The position numbers were made by a program, and so were the translations under genes. Below the pieces are notes generated by a model, which saw nothing but the letters and a program-made list of their open reading frames with translations, did not search any database and was not told the origin of the DNA. This document shows positions 28,247-37,436 of a stretch of DNA of 64,000 bases, one piece after another. The stretch is from Candidatus Methanarcanum hacksteinii (GTDB taxonomy: Archaea; Thermoplasmatota; Thermoplasmata; Methanomassiliicoccales; Methanomethylophilaceae), in the NCBI GenBank assembly GCA_006954405.1, contig LVVQ01000002.1, positions 291,293-355,292 of the forward strand, read 5' to 3'. The first letter of the stretch is position 1, and each line of letters opens with the position of its first letter.

Positions 28247-28260
28247 GTACATATATGTAC
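28247..28260 (-). promoter_or_regulatory. Palindromic TATA/operator of the ACT regulator
   Basis: Perfect 14-bp palindrome GTACATATATGTAC centred about 23 nt ahead of ATG 28230. It contains the only good TATA element of this gene, so a dimeric repressor bound here would block TBP. Confidence 0.5.
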
Positions 28261-28387
28261 ATTATTGTATGCGACCCATATGGAACAGTTTTGTTCCAAT
28301 TGAGACAGGCAAGGTGTGCCAGCCAGCATATATCGGATGTGGATGGCAAGGACTAACTTTAAACGTAAAACACCCTACCGTTGATTC

Positions 28388-31105
28388 GTGGTAAATGGTT
28401 TAGTTGACCCGGATATTAGAATGAAGTTCGCTGTGTCATCTGACGCAGAGACTGTGATGAAAGGACTAGATAGCAGACCCGAGGGGCATTATAACGAAGA
28501 AGTGACCACATCCCGTATCAAATTCGGGGACAATGTCGTTACCAATCATAACAAACACGTGGTTCTAAAAAGACTCTATCACGCATTCGTTAACGTCTTT
28601 ATTATCGCTTTAACAGCTATCGATATTCTTTGGCCGGTATGTGCAATCATAGGCGGCGAAGAGATCGATTACACCTATCTCATTATTTTGACCACTCTCA
28701 TTTTCGTGAGTGGTGCTATGACCTTCATCCAAGAGACCCGCAGCAGTAATGCTGCCGCTAAACTTGTGAGCATGGTTACTACGATCATCACCCTCCGTCG
28801 TGAGGATGTGGATATCGAGGTCGACTCCGCCGATCTTGTCGTCGGAGACATAATCATTCTTGATGCCGGCGATATGATACCTGCCGATGTCAGAATAATA
28901 AAATCGAATCATCTGAAGGTCGATCAGTCTGCACTCACCGGCGAATCCGGAGGGGTGACGAAGACCGATGAACCGTTGGCGGATTTCGACAGCCTTCTCG
29001 GATGCTCGAATCTCGCATTCATGGGTTCCAACGTCATCAGCGGTTCCGCAGAGGCCATCGTCGTCGCTGTCGGTGATGATACGATCTTCGGTTCGATGAC
29101 AGAGAAGATCACCAGGGACAAGGCCAAGACGACATACGACAAAGGATCCAAGCAGATCACGAAGGTCCTTGTCAAACTCATGGTCTACATGGTGCCTCCG
29201 GTGATCATCATCATGATCGCGAAGGGTCTGATGAACGGAGAGGATCTCGTAGACGTCTTCAAGACCGCCGCATTGTTCGCGGTCACATTGGCAATCGGAC
29301 TCATGCCCGAGATGTTGGCGACCATCGTTTCCACCAATCTCGCGAAGGGTTCCATCGACATGTCCAAGAAGAAGGTCATCGTCAAGGACGTCACATCCAT
29401 CCAGAACCTAGGTGCGATGGATGTTCTATGTTCCGATAAGACCGGAACACTCACCGAGAACAGGATCTCCGTGAAGGATTGTAATGATATTCACGGTAAC
29501 AGCAGTCACATGGTCGAAGTGTTCACCGCTCTCAACAGCAGGAATCTGAAATCATCCACCAATCAGATCGATTGGGCGATCGATGAGTATGCAGAGGAAT
29601 GCGGATTCGTCGAGGAGCTCGAACAATATCCGTATGTCGCAGATGTACCGTTCGATTTCTTCAGGAGAAGGGCCACAGTCGTCGTCAAACAGGATGAGGA
29701 CATCAACCTCGTGATAACGAAGGGTGCAACACCCGAGATACTCTCCATCTCCACAGGATATCTGGATGGGGAGAGGAACATACAGGTCCTCGATAACAAG
29801 GTCAAGAATGACATCATGGGCCTTGTCGAATGGTACAGCGAGAAGGGCATGCGCGTCCTCGGTATCGCGTACAAATACGTTCCCAATGGCAAAGTCGTTA
29901 CCGTGGAGGACGAATGCGATCTGATCTTCATCGGTTTCGTAGTGTTCACCGATCCCGTCAAGGAGAGTGCGAAGACCGCGGTCATCGACCTCAGGGATTA
30001 CGGTATAAAGACCAAGGTCCTGACCGGTGACAACGAATTCGTCACACGCTACATCGCGGATCAGATAGGTATCTCCACAGAGAAGATGATGGTCGGACCT
30101 CAGATCGATGGCATGACGGACGATGAACTCAAGGAGCACGTCAAGGAGACGGACGTCTTCGTAAGGTTGACTCCTGACAACAAATCACGTGTCGTCAAGG
30201 CATTGCGTGAGAACGGACACACCGTAGGACTCATCGGTGACGGTATCAACGACATCATAGCGATGAAGGATGCGGATGTGAGCATCTCCGTCGATACAGG
30301 AACGGATATCGCGAAGGATACGGCAAGCATGATCCTTCTGGAAAAGGACCTTGGTATCCTGAGGGACGGAGTGATCGAAGGAAGGAAGGTCTACGTCAAC
30401 ACGATCAAGTACGTCAAGATGATCGGTTCGATCAACTTCGGATACATGTTCTCATTGATCCTGGCATCATTGCTGTTCAACTTCACGCCTATGGGTGCGA
30501 TGATGATATTGATCTTCAACCTTGTCAACGATTTCGCATGTCTTGTCATCCCATGGGACAAGGTGGAGGATGAATTCGTCAGAGAACCGCGTAAATGGGA
30601 TGCTGTCAATCTAAAGAATGTGATGTTCAGGTATGGGCCAATGTGTCCTATCACAGATATCATGTCGTGGCTGTTCTTCACGTTCGTCGTATGCGCAGGA
30701 ATAACTGTGGTCGGCGTGGATGGATTCACAGGCAATATGGGCGAAGCGATCATACAGAGAGTGGATCTGTCAGGAACGTCATATGAGATATTGTTCCAAT
30801 CACTATGGTGCATAGAACAGTATTGGATGCAGGTTTGGGCGATCCACATCGTTCGTACCAACAAGCTGCCGTTCTTCCAGACATGGTCATCCAAGATACT
30901 CGTTGCCACGACGATCATCGCACTCGTGCTTGGTACTGTGCTTCCGTTCACAGGTCCTCTTTGGGAGATCATCGCGGGAGGGGTCGGTATCGAGATACCG
31001 CTTTGGTCACTGCTTTGGATGCCGTTCATCGCATGCGTCTACTTCTTCGGTGCACACTTCATCAAGAAACGCATGCTGAAGACACACGGCTATTTCGCTT
31101 GTTGA
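28388..31105 (+). CDS. mgtA: Magnesium-transporting P-type ATPase (MgtA/MgtB family)
   Basis: 905 residues, the family length. P3B-type ATPase importing Mg2+ across the membrane. Phosphorylation motif CSDKTGTLTENRI with Asp about 350; TGE loop in SALTGESGG; hinge LTGDNEFVTR and GLIGDGINDIIAMKDADV. About ten membrane helices, with the first pair near 60-110, and the C-terminal group from about 675. Start GTG at 28388 is supported by TTTAAAC about 26-30 nt upstream (leaderless); a later ATG at 28421 is possible. The family is mainly bacterial, so acquisition by transfer is likely. No bacterial M-box is seen. Confidence 0.93.
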   Translation: MVNGLVDPDIRMKFAVSSDAETVMKGLDSRPEGHYNEEVTTSRIKFGDNVVTNHNKHVVLKRLYHAFVNVFIIALTAIDILWPVCAIIGGEEIDYTYLIILTTLIFVSGAMTFIQETRSSNAAAKLVSMVTTIITLRREDVDIEVDSADLVVGDIIILDAGDMIPADVRIIKSNHLKVDQSALTGESGGVTKTDEPLADFDSLLGCSNLAFMGSNVISGSAEAIVVAVGDDTIFGSMTEKITRDKAKTTYDKGSKQITKVLVKLMVYMVPPVIIIMIAKGLMNGEDLVDVFKTAALFAVTLAIGLMPEMLATIVSTNLAKGSIDMSKKKVIVKDVTSIQNLGAMDVLCSDKTGTLTENRISVKDCNDIHGNSSHMVEVFTALNSRNLKSSTNQIDWAIDEYAEECGFVEELEQYPYVADVPFDFFRRRATVVVKQDEDINLVITKGATPEILSISTGYLDGERNIQVLDNKVKNDIMGLVEWYSEKGMRVLGIAYKYVPNGKVVTVEDECDLIFIGFVVFTDPVKESAKTAVIDLRDYGIKTKVLTGDNEFVTRYIADQIGISTEKMMVGPQIDGMTDDELKEHVKETDVFVRLTPDNKSRVVKALRENGHTVGLIGDGINDIIAMKDADVSISVDTGTDIAKDTASMILLEKDLGILRDGVIEGRKVYVNTIKYVKMIGSINFGYMFSLILASLLFNFTPMGAMMILIFNLVNDFACLVIPWDKVEDEFVREPRKWDAVNLKNVMFRYGPMCPITDIMSWLFFTFVVCAGITVVGVDGFTGNMGEAIIQRVDLSGTSYEILFQSLWCIEQYWMQVWAIHIVRTNKLPFFQTWSSKILVATTIIALVLGTVLPFTGPLWEIIAGGVGIEIPLWSLLWMPFIACVYFFGAHFIKKRMLKTHGYFAC

Positions 31106-31114
31106 AGCATATAA

Positions 31115-31143
31115 GGGCCTTCGGGCCCACTTTATCTCTTTTT
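31115..31143 (+). terminator. Terminator after mgtA
   Basis: GGGCC-TTCG-GGCCC hairpin with a stable TTCG tetraloop, 10 nt after the stop, followed by CTTTATCTCTTTTT. Confidence 0.75.
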
Positions 31144-31220
31144 AACGATGAGCCAAATGTGATTTCTCAGAAACAACTTTTAATATCTTCCACGTTTGGG
31201 ATATTTGCAGGTGAACGGTC

Positions 31221-31532
31221 TTGCCTACGACTTCCGAACTCAGGAACATGATAAAGGAAATGGATCAGCAGATAATCGAGTCCATAGCAACACGTCTGGA
31301 AATCGCGGATGAATTGGCAAAGGCCAAGAAACTCTCCGGTCAGAGTTATTGGGACGAGAGGAAGGAGAAAGAGGTCGTTCAGAGATATCACGAGCTTTGT
31401 CAGGAGGTCAGTCTCTCCGAGGGAGAGGCCAAGCAGATCGCTGAAGTGATCCTCAAGATCTCGAAGGAAAGGCAACATCATTTCTTCGAGCGAGCTCAAT
31501 CAGTCTCATCGCAACGATGTGAAATGCGATAG
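31221..31532 (+). CDS. Chorismate mutase, AroQ class
   Basis: 103 residues, a stand-alone all-helical chorismate mutase making prephenate for Phe/Tyr. It fits the family line by line: ELRNMIKEMDQQIIESIATRLEIADELAKAKK (helix 1 with catalytic Arg and Lys), WDERKEKEVVQRY (RE motif) and ISKERQ at the end (S-x-x-x-Q-like). Start TTG at 31221 has AGGTGA six nt ahead; the ATG at 31248 would cut into helix 1. It stops with TAG, followed by an open frame of about 16 codons before the next TAG. Confidence 0.85.
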   Translation: MPTTSELRNMIKEMDQQIIESIATRLEIADELAKAKKLSGQSYWDERKEKEVVQRYHELCQEVSLSEGEAKQIAEVILKISKERQHHFFERAQSVSSQRCEMR

Positions 31533-31600
31533 GGCTCCGAACACAACTTTATTATTGCGATGTATTTACGGCGATATTAGATACAGTTGGTGATGGATGA

Positions 31601-32662
31601 ATGAGTAAGGTCAAGGTCGCGGTTTTAGGTGCAACTGGAATGATTGGACAGAGATTCATCGAGATGCTCGAGGATCATCCGTATTTCGAGATGGAAGGTC
31701 TCTACGCATCGGAGAGGTCCGAAGGGAAGAGACTCGGTGATGTTCTGAAGGTCAGGGATCACGTCTACAAGGACGAGACGTTGGACAGGAGGATCGAGGC
31801 CATGGATCTCGACAAGATATCCAAGAACTGCAGGATTGCATTCAGCGGTATACCTTCGGATCTCGCAGGCCCTACCGAGACGGAATTGGCCGAGAAAGGA
31901 ATAGGGGTGTTCACCAACGCAGGTTCACACAGAATGGACAAGAATGTCGCCATATTGATACCTGAGGTGAACCCGCAGCACATCGAATCCATCAAGGATC
32001 AAAGCACATACGATAACGGTGGATTCATCATCACCAACGCGAATTGTTCATCCACAGGCATTGCAGCACCTCTCGCGGCATTGAATGACGCATATGGTCT
32101 GAAACAAGTGTTCATATCCACATACCAAGCCCTATCGGGAGCAGGTTATCCCGGTGTCCCGTCATTGGATGCGGTCGGTAACGTCGTACCATTCATCAAG
32201 GGCGAAGAGGAAAAGATGGAGACGGAACTCGCTAAGATGCTCGGTAAGTACGAGAATAAGCAGTTCAAATTCGCTGATTTCAAGGTCTATGCGAATTGCG
32301 TCAGGGTGCCTGTCGTCGATGGTCATCTTGAATCGTTGACCTTGAGCATGGATTCGGAACCATCGATCGATGAACTCACAAGAACATTGGAGAACTTCAA
32401 GGGCGAGCCTCAAAAGCTCGGTCTCCCGTCAGCACCGGAAGACCCGATCATCGTCAGGAAGGAGGAGAACCGTCCTCAACCAGCATTCGATGTCTTCGCA
32501 GGAGGTACGGGAAGGACCAAGGGCATGGCTGTCACGCTCGGAAGGATAAGGAAGAAGGATGAATTTTACAAAATCTTTGCACTTTCTCACAATACCCTTA
32601 GGGGAGGTGCCGGAGGTTCTGTTCTGAATGCTGAACTTGCATATGTGAAGAAACTCATTTGA
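31601..32662 (+). CDS. asd: Aspartate-semialdehyde dehydrogenase
   Basis: 353 residues. Reduces aspartyl phosphate to aspartate semialdehyde, the precursor of Lys, Thr, Met and, in methanogens, homocysteine. NADP-binding GATGMIGQRF at the N-terminus, the catalytic Cys about 149 in NANCSSTG, and the archaeal/fungal-type FAGGTGRTKGMAVTLGRIR block near the C-terminus. It heads a four-gene run (11, 5 and -4 nt gaps) with the homocysteine genes, so its product is handed to them directly. Confidence 0.94.
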   Translation: MSKVKVAVLGATGMIGQRFIEMLEDHPYFEMEGLYASERSEGKRLGDVLKVRDHVYKDETLDRRIEAMDLDKISKNCRIAFSGIPSDLAGPTETELAEKGIGVFTNAGSHRMDKNVAILIPEVNPQHIESIKDQSTYDNGGFIITNANCSSTGIAAPLAALNDAYGLKQVFISTYQALSGAGYPGVPSLDAVGNVVPFIKGEEEKMETELAKMLGKYENKQFKFADFKVYANCVRVPVVDGHLESLTLSMDSEPSIDELTRTLENFKGEPQKLGLPSAPEDPIIVRKEENRPQPAFDVFAGGTGRTKGMAVTLGRIRKKDEFYKIFALSHNTLRGGAGGSVLNAELAYVKKLI

Positions 32663-32672
32663 AGGGGATATT

Positions 32673-33821
32673 GTGGCAAAGACGTATGAGGAGATCAACG
32701 AGAAGATCCGTCAAAGAAAAGCAGTTGTATGCACCGCCGAGGAGATAGTCGATCTCGTCAGGCAGAAGGGTGCGGAGAAGGTCGCAGAGGAAGTGGATGT
32801 CATAACCACCGGAACATTCGGTGCGATGTGCTCATCGGGCGCTTTCATCAATTTTGGACATTCGGATCCCCCGATCAGGATGACGAACATCCTGCTGAAT
32901 GATGTCGAGGCATACGGGGGCCTTGCAGCTGTGGATACATACATCGCGTCGACCTCGAAATCACCAAATCCCGAAGGATACGGTGGCGGACACGTCATCG
33001 AGGACCTCATCGCAGGTAAGAGGATACATCTCCGTGCATGGGGGCCAGGTACGGATTGTTATGTCAGGAAGGACATAAACACCTACATCACCATCGATGA
33101 CCTCAACGAATGCTACATGTTCAACCCCCGTAACTGTTATCAGAATTACAATCTCGCCACTAACACATCTGACAGGACTTTGCACACCTATATGGGCAAG
33201 CTCCTCCCGAGGATGAAGAACGCCACATACAGCTCTGCAGGACAGCTCTCCCCATTGCTCAATGATCCCCATCTCGATACGATCGGTGTCGGTACACACA
33301 TCTTCCTCGGAGGGGGAGAGGGTTATGTTTCATGGCAAGGAACGCAGTTCAATACGGAGACACCAGAGAAGAACGGCGTACCCGTATCAGGTGCAAGGAC
33401 ATTGGCGTTGATCGGTGACATGAAACAGATGGACAGGACATACGTCCGCGGATTGGATATCTATGGATACGGTACATCGATCGCGATAGGTGTCGGTGTC
33501 CCGATACCTGTGCTCAACACCGAGGTCGTCGAACGTGCATCGATCTCGGATGAGGAGATCTTCACGAACATGATCGACTACAGCGTGACATCAAAGAACA
33601 GACCTGTTCTCGGTCAATACAGCTATGCACAGCTCAGATCGGGTTCCATAGAGTACGAGGGACGTAAGATCAGGACATCCTCATTATCATCATACTGGGG
33701 TGCAAGGAAGGTGGCCTCAGAACTCAAGGATTGGATCGAGAGAGGGGAATTCGAACTCACACAACCCGTGAGGATGATGCCCAAGGAAGGCAAGGTGAAA
33801 GGTCTTGCTGTGAAGGGGTGA
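32673..33821 (+). CDS. Homocysteine biosynthesis protein (COG1900/DUF39), aspartate-semialdehyde sulfurtransferase
   Basis: 382 residues. COG1900 proteins, such as MA1821 of Methanosarcina acetivorans, convert aspartate semialdehyde and a sulfur source to homocysteine together with a NIL-ferredoxin partner, which is the next gene here. Visible family blocks: TTGTFGAMCSSGAFINFGHSDPP with the conserved Cys, EGYGGGHVIEDLIAGKRI, FNPRNCYQNYNLATN with a second conserved Cys, and TRHIFLGGGEGYV-like GTHIFLGGGEGYVSW. Start GTG 32673 lies 10 nt after asd with GGGGATA in between. The asd linkage shows the pathway order. Confidence 0.93.
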   Translation: MAKTYEEINEKIRQRKAVVCTAEEIVDLVRQKGAEKVAEEVDVITTGTFGAMCSSGAFINFGHSDPPIRMTNILLNDVEAYGGLAAVDTYIASTSKSPNPEGYGGGHVIEDLIAGKRIHLRAWGPGTDCYVRKDINTYITIDDLNECYMFNPRNCYQNYNLATNTSDRTLHTYMGKLLPRMKNATYSSAGQLSPLLNDPHLDTIGVGTHIFLGGGEGYVSWQGTQFNTETPEKNGVPVSGARTLALIGDMKQMDRTYVRGLDIYGYGTSIAIGVGVPIPVLNTEVVERASISDEEIFTNMIDYSVTSKNRPVLGQYSYAQLRSGSIEYEGRKIRTSSLSSYWGARKVASELKDWIERGEFELTQPVRMMPKEGKVKGLAVKG

Positions 33822-33826
33822 ACGAC

Positions 33827-34231
33827 ATGGAGAAGAAATATAAGATCAGATTCTCGGATGAGGATGCATTGCAGGAATCCATCGTTTACAAGCTCGTTTC
33901 CGAATACGGCATAGAACCTGTCGTTCTGCGTGCCGAGATAGAGGGGAGCGGAGGGATATTGCTGATCAAGATGAGGGGAGAGGAGTCGCAGATAAACACG
34001 GCGATCTCCAATCTTGGTAAGGCGAACATATACATCGAGGAGTTGGGGAAGCATATCGACCGCGATATGGAGAAATGCTTCAACTGCGGTTCATGTGTAT
34101 CGGTCTGCCCTACCAGATCATTCACCATCGACCCTGAGACATATGAGGTGCACTTGGATGTGGATACATGCGTCGCATGCGGTGCCTGCATAACATCCTG
34201 TTCCACCAAAGCTGTCGCCTTAAAACTATGA
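33827..34231 (+). CDS. NIL-domain ferredoxin, partner of the COG1900 enzyme
   Basis: 134 residues. An N-terminal NIL (ACT-like) domain (KKYKIRFSDEDALQESIVYKLVSEYGIEPVVLRAEI) is fused to two 4Fe-4S motifs: CFNCGSCVSVCPTRSF and CVACGACITSCSTKAV. Homologue of MA1822, which supports sulfur transfer to aspartate semialdehyde, probably as electron carrier. ATG 33827 follows the previous stop by 5 nt, and the stop overlaps the next start (ATGA). Confidence 0.92.
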   Translation: MEKKYKIRFSDEDALQESIVYKLVSEYGIEPVVLRAEIEGSGGILLIKMRGEESQINTAISNLGKANIYIEELGKHIDRDMEKCFNCGSCVSVCPTRSFTIDPETYEVHLDVDTCVACGACITSCSTKAVALKL

Positions 34232-34950
34232 GATCGATACATTTCGAGGTCGGAGAGACCGCAGTAACGGTCATCTCCAACGAAATCTATCATAAATGCG
34301 CCAAGGATGCGATCTTCGAGGCAAGGGATATCATACTCGCTAAGATTGCGAACGATCCATTCTTCAAGATAACCTATGATCCCTATCCTGTTTCCAACAC
34401 CGATGATGAGTTGATAAGACGTATGTGTGTTGCATCATCCAGATCGGGCGTAGGTCCGATGGCCGGTGTGGCGGGTGCTGTCGCATCGTATGCCGTTGAG
34501 CGCATGGTCGAGGGTGGAGCATCATACGCCATCGTTGAGAATGGCGGAGACATCGCGATGATGATCGATCGCGATGTATCCGTCGGTCTTTACTCGGGCG
34601 ATGATAGAATGAAGGACATCGCATTGGACGTGAAACCTAGGGATCATATCTTCGGCATTTGTTCATCCTCGGGGAACATAGGCCCTTCGGTATCATTCGG
34701 TATCAGCGGGATATGTACGGTGATATCCGATGATGTCATCCTTGCGGATTGTTGTGCTACATCCTTGGGTAATCTTGTGAAAGAAGGTACTTCAGAGATG
34801 TTATCGGAAGCATTGGATTCGATATCGTCGATAGAAGGTGTGGATGGATGCCTGGCATATGTGAACGGATTGTTCGGAACGGCAGGCAATGTTCCAGACC
34901 TGATAAGAAGAAAAGTGGATTCGGACGATGCATCACGCATCGTCTTCTAA
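34228..34950 (+). CDS. UPF0280 / COG2122 ApbE-like protein
   Basis: 240 residues. COG2122 family with an ApbE-like fold (SSRSGVGPMAGVAGAVASYAVERMV, AIVENGGDIAM, CSSSGNIGPSVSFG, ADCCATSLGN). A COG2122 gene (MA1715) was linked to homocysteine synthesis in Methanosarcina along with the two preceding families, and its place in this operon, overlapping the ferredoxin gene by 4 nt, agrees. The biochemical role is unclear; FMN transfer is known for true ApbE but not shown for this branch. Its end overlaps the convergent coiled-coil gene by 18 nt. Confidence 0.9.
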   Translation: MRSIHFEVGETAVTVISNEIYHKCAKDAIFEARDIILAKIANDPFFKITYDPYPVSNTDDELIRRMCVASSRSGVGPMAGVAGAVASYAVERMVEGGASYAIVENGGDIAMMIDRDVSVGLYSGDDRMKDIALDVKPRDHIFGICSSSGNIGPSVSFGISGICTVISDDVILADCCATSLGNLVKEGTSEMLSEALDSISSIEGVDGCLAYVNGLFGTAGNVPDLIRRKVDSDDASRIVF

Positions 34951-35493
34951 ACTATCGATAGCACCGAACGGATCGTTCTTGAGATCTTCCAATTCTTTCA
35001 GTGTGTTGAGGAAGGCTTCATGTTCGCGATTGGCTGATTCCCTGCATTCGATGGATTTCTTGTGTGCGATATCGGAGAGTTTCCTCGCGACATCCGCATC
35101 CTCATAGCATTGCATCATCAACTGGTGTGCAAGCTGACCCTTTGAAGCGAATGATGCCATCTCATCGTGGTATCTGTTACCTTCGGATTTGGCGTTGTCA
35201 TATTCGTCCCCGCCCTTCTCTTTGAGTTCATTGGCCTTCGCATGCATCTGATCTCTGAGGGCTTTGAGTTCACGTACCTTCTCGTTGCAGACATCACGTT
35301 CGGACTTGGCCTCTACGGCCTTCTTGGAGAGTTCCTTCGCTCTTTCGGAATTGATGTTACGGGTGTTGACCCAATTCTTCGCTTCCTTGTTGAAGTTGTC
35401 CCTTGCACGTTTGTGATTGTTAGCCTCTGCATACTTGTCCTTACAGATAAGGTCCAAGACAGATACGTTGGATGATACGGTGTTCGCGTCCAT
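34933..35493 (-). CDS. Coiled-coil protein
   Basis: 186 residues, almost wholly charged helix from about residue 18 to 165 (KRARDNFNKEAKNW, SERAKELSKKAVEAKSERD, KVRELKALRDQMHAKANEL), ending in an acidic segment. No signal peptide, membrane segment or catalytic motif. It resembles the archaeal COG1340-type coiled-coil proteins that surround RNA-handling and phosphatase genes, function unknown. The start at 35493 (MDANTV) is preferred over 35511; both are possible. Confidence 0.7.
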   Translation of the reverse strand: MDANTVSSNVSVLDLICKDKYAEANNHKRARDNFNKEAKNWVNTRNINSERAKELSKKAVEAKSERDVCNEKVRELKALRDQMHAKANELKEKGGDEYDNAKSEGNRYHDEMASFASKGQLAHQLMMQCYEDADVARKLSDIAHKKSIECRESANREHEAFLNTLKELEDLKNDPFGAIDSLEDDA

Positions 35494-35655
35494 CGGAAAT
35501 GCGGAAAGCAACGTCTAATAAAAACATTGCTCATTGGTTCTTGGCAGGGGTCAAGCGATATCATGTCAATCTTCTTTACAATATGATGGAGGCCGATCGA
35601 GGCGTAACGCTTTTATCAATAATGGATGTACTCGCACAGGACCGAAGGGATATGG

Positions 35656-37431
35656 ATGGACGATTTCCCAAGACCGTGGATCAAATATTATGATCCTTCA
35701 AAGACTACGCCTGATATCAATTACCCCAGAACATCGACGTATGAATTGGTGAGGGGGGCTGCCGAGAGGCTGCCAGACAATATTGCATGTGAGTTCGAGA
35801 ACAAGGAGACGACATATGCGGAATTCATCAAGAAGGTGGATCATGTTGCGGCATGCCTTCAGGCGATGGGAGTCAAGAAAGGCGATAAGATACTCGTCTG
35901 TATGCCAAATTGTCCCCAGGCCATACAATTGTTCTACGCATCCTCCAAATGCGGTGCGATATGCGTATTGATCCATCCGCTCTCAGCTAAGAAGGAAATA
36001 GAGTATTATCTCAACAATTCCGGTTCCAGGATAGCGTTCACGCTCGATGGGTTCACCAACAATTTCATCGCAGTCAAAGATGATGTGCCAAAGCTCGAGA
36101 AGGTGGTGATCACATCGATCAAGGATGAATTATCATTCATCAAAAGCATAGGATATTCACTCACACTCGGAAGGAAGGTACCAAAGTATCCGAAGAAGGA
36201 TTACATGATGGGTTGGAAACAATTCCTCAACCTTGCTAGAACGGAGGATTACGTGGATGTGGAGGTCAAAGGAGAGGATCCCGCATGCATCCTGTATAGC
36301 GGAGGTACCACCAGCGTATCCAAAGGTATCCTGATATCGAACGATAATCTTAATTTCACGTCATATGGGACACTTGCCATAAGCAACTGCTTCCCATGTT
36401 TCATAGAGGACATGTGCACAGACAAAGCCACTGAATTAATCAAAAAGAGGGATTACATCGTTCTTTCCGTCATGCCGATATTCCACGGTTTCGGATTGGG
36501 CGTAGGTATCCATTCATTTCTCATATTCGGAGGCAAATGCGTCCTTGTACCGACATTCACTCCAGAATCATACGCTAAGCTCATCAAGGAGAAACATCCG
36601 AACTTCATCGCAGGAGTTCCGACATTGTTCGAGAAGATGATCGGTCTTGACATCATGGCGGATGCGGATATGTCCTCGCTCGAGGGGATATTCTGCGGAG
36701 GGGATTCGCTTCCAGAATCCACAAGGAAGAAATTCAATGAATTCCTCGCTACGCATAATGGTAAGACAGTCATAAGGGAAGGATATGGCCTCACGGAATG
36801 TGTGACCGCATCGTGTATCACACCTGTCAACGAGTATCACGAGGGAGGCATAGGCATCCCATTCCCCAACGTTCTCTTCAAGATCGTGAAATACGGAACG
36901 GAAGAGGAGGTGCCGTATGGCGAGGAGGGAGAGATCTGTATGTCCGGACCGAACGTCATGATGGGCTACGTAGGTGATCCCGAACTCACTGCGAAGACAC
37001 TCAGAGTGCACAGCGACGGAAGGACATGGTTGCACACAGGCGATGCGGGCTCCATAGACTCTGACGGATTCGTTTATTTCAAACAGAGATACAAGAGGAT
37101 CATCGTCAGTTCAGGTTACAACATATACCCATCACAGATCGAGGGTGCCGTCAACAAGTATCCTGGTGTCAAGACATCATGTGCGATAGGCGTACCGGAT
37201 CCAGTAAGGCAGCAGAGGGTCAAGGTCTATGTGGTCCTCAATCCTGGTGTCGAGGGCAATGAGGAATTGAAACAGAAGCTCATAGCTCACTGCAGGGAAT
37301 ATATCGCAGCATATGCCGTTCCGAAGTTATTCGAGTTCATAGATGAATTACCGCATACGAAGGTCGGTAAGATAGCATACAAGGAACTCGAGGAATACGA
37401 CAGGAAGATGAGGGAAGAAGGATCGAACTGA
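35656..37431 (+). CDS. AMP-dependent acyl-CoA synthetase (long-chain type)
   Basis: 591 residues of the ANL adenylating family: activates a carboxylic acid with ATP to acyl-AMP, then transfers it to CoA. Motifs: ILYSGGTTSVSKGILISN (the phosphate-binding loop, with S in place of the usual G after TT), YGLTECVTASC, WLHTGDAGSIDSDGFVYFKQRYKRIIVSSGYNIYP, and HTKVGKIAYKEL with the catalytic Lys. Family length is normal. Substrate is not readable; position next to a DUF5685 gene gives no clue. A start at 35626 is open but family sequence begins at about 35656. Confidence 0.87.
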   Translation: MDDFPRPWIKYYDPSKTTPDINYPRTSTYELVRGAAERLPDNIACEFENKETTYAEFIKKVDHVAACLQAMGVKKGDKILVCMPNCPQAIQLFYASSKCGAICVLIHPLSAKKEIEYYLNNSGSRIAFTLDGFTNNFIAVKDDVPKLEKVVITSIKDELSFIKSIGYSLTLGRKVPKYPKKDYMMGWKQFLNLARTEDYVDVEVKGEDPACILYSGGTTSVSKGILISNDNLNFTSYGTLAISNCFPCFIEDMCTDKATELIKKRDYIVLSVMPIFHGFGLGVGIHSFLIFGGKCVLVPTFTPESYAKLIKEKHPNFIAGVPTLFEKMIGLDIMADADMSSLEGIFCGGDSLPESTRKKFNEFLATHNGKTVIREGYGLTECVTASCITPVNEYHEGGIGIPFPNVLFKIVKYGTEEEVPYGEEGEICMSGPNVMMGYVGDPELTAKTLRVHSDGRTWLHTGDAGSIDSDGFVYFKQRYKRIIVSSGYNIYPSQIEGAVNKYPGVKTSCAIGVPDPVRQQRVKVYVVLNPGVEGNEELKQKLIAHCREYIAAYAVPKLFEFIDELPHTKVGKIAYKELEEYDRKMREEGSN

Positions 37432-37436
37432 AACGA

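Noticed and set aside
28300..28388. Magnesium riboswitch upstream of mgtA
   Set aside because: The start is only about 30 nt after the TATA-like element, leaving no room for a structured leader.
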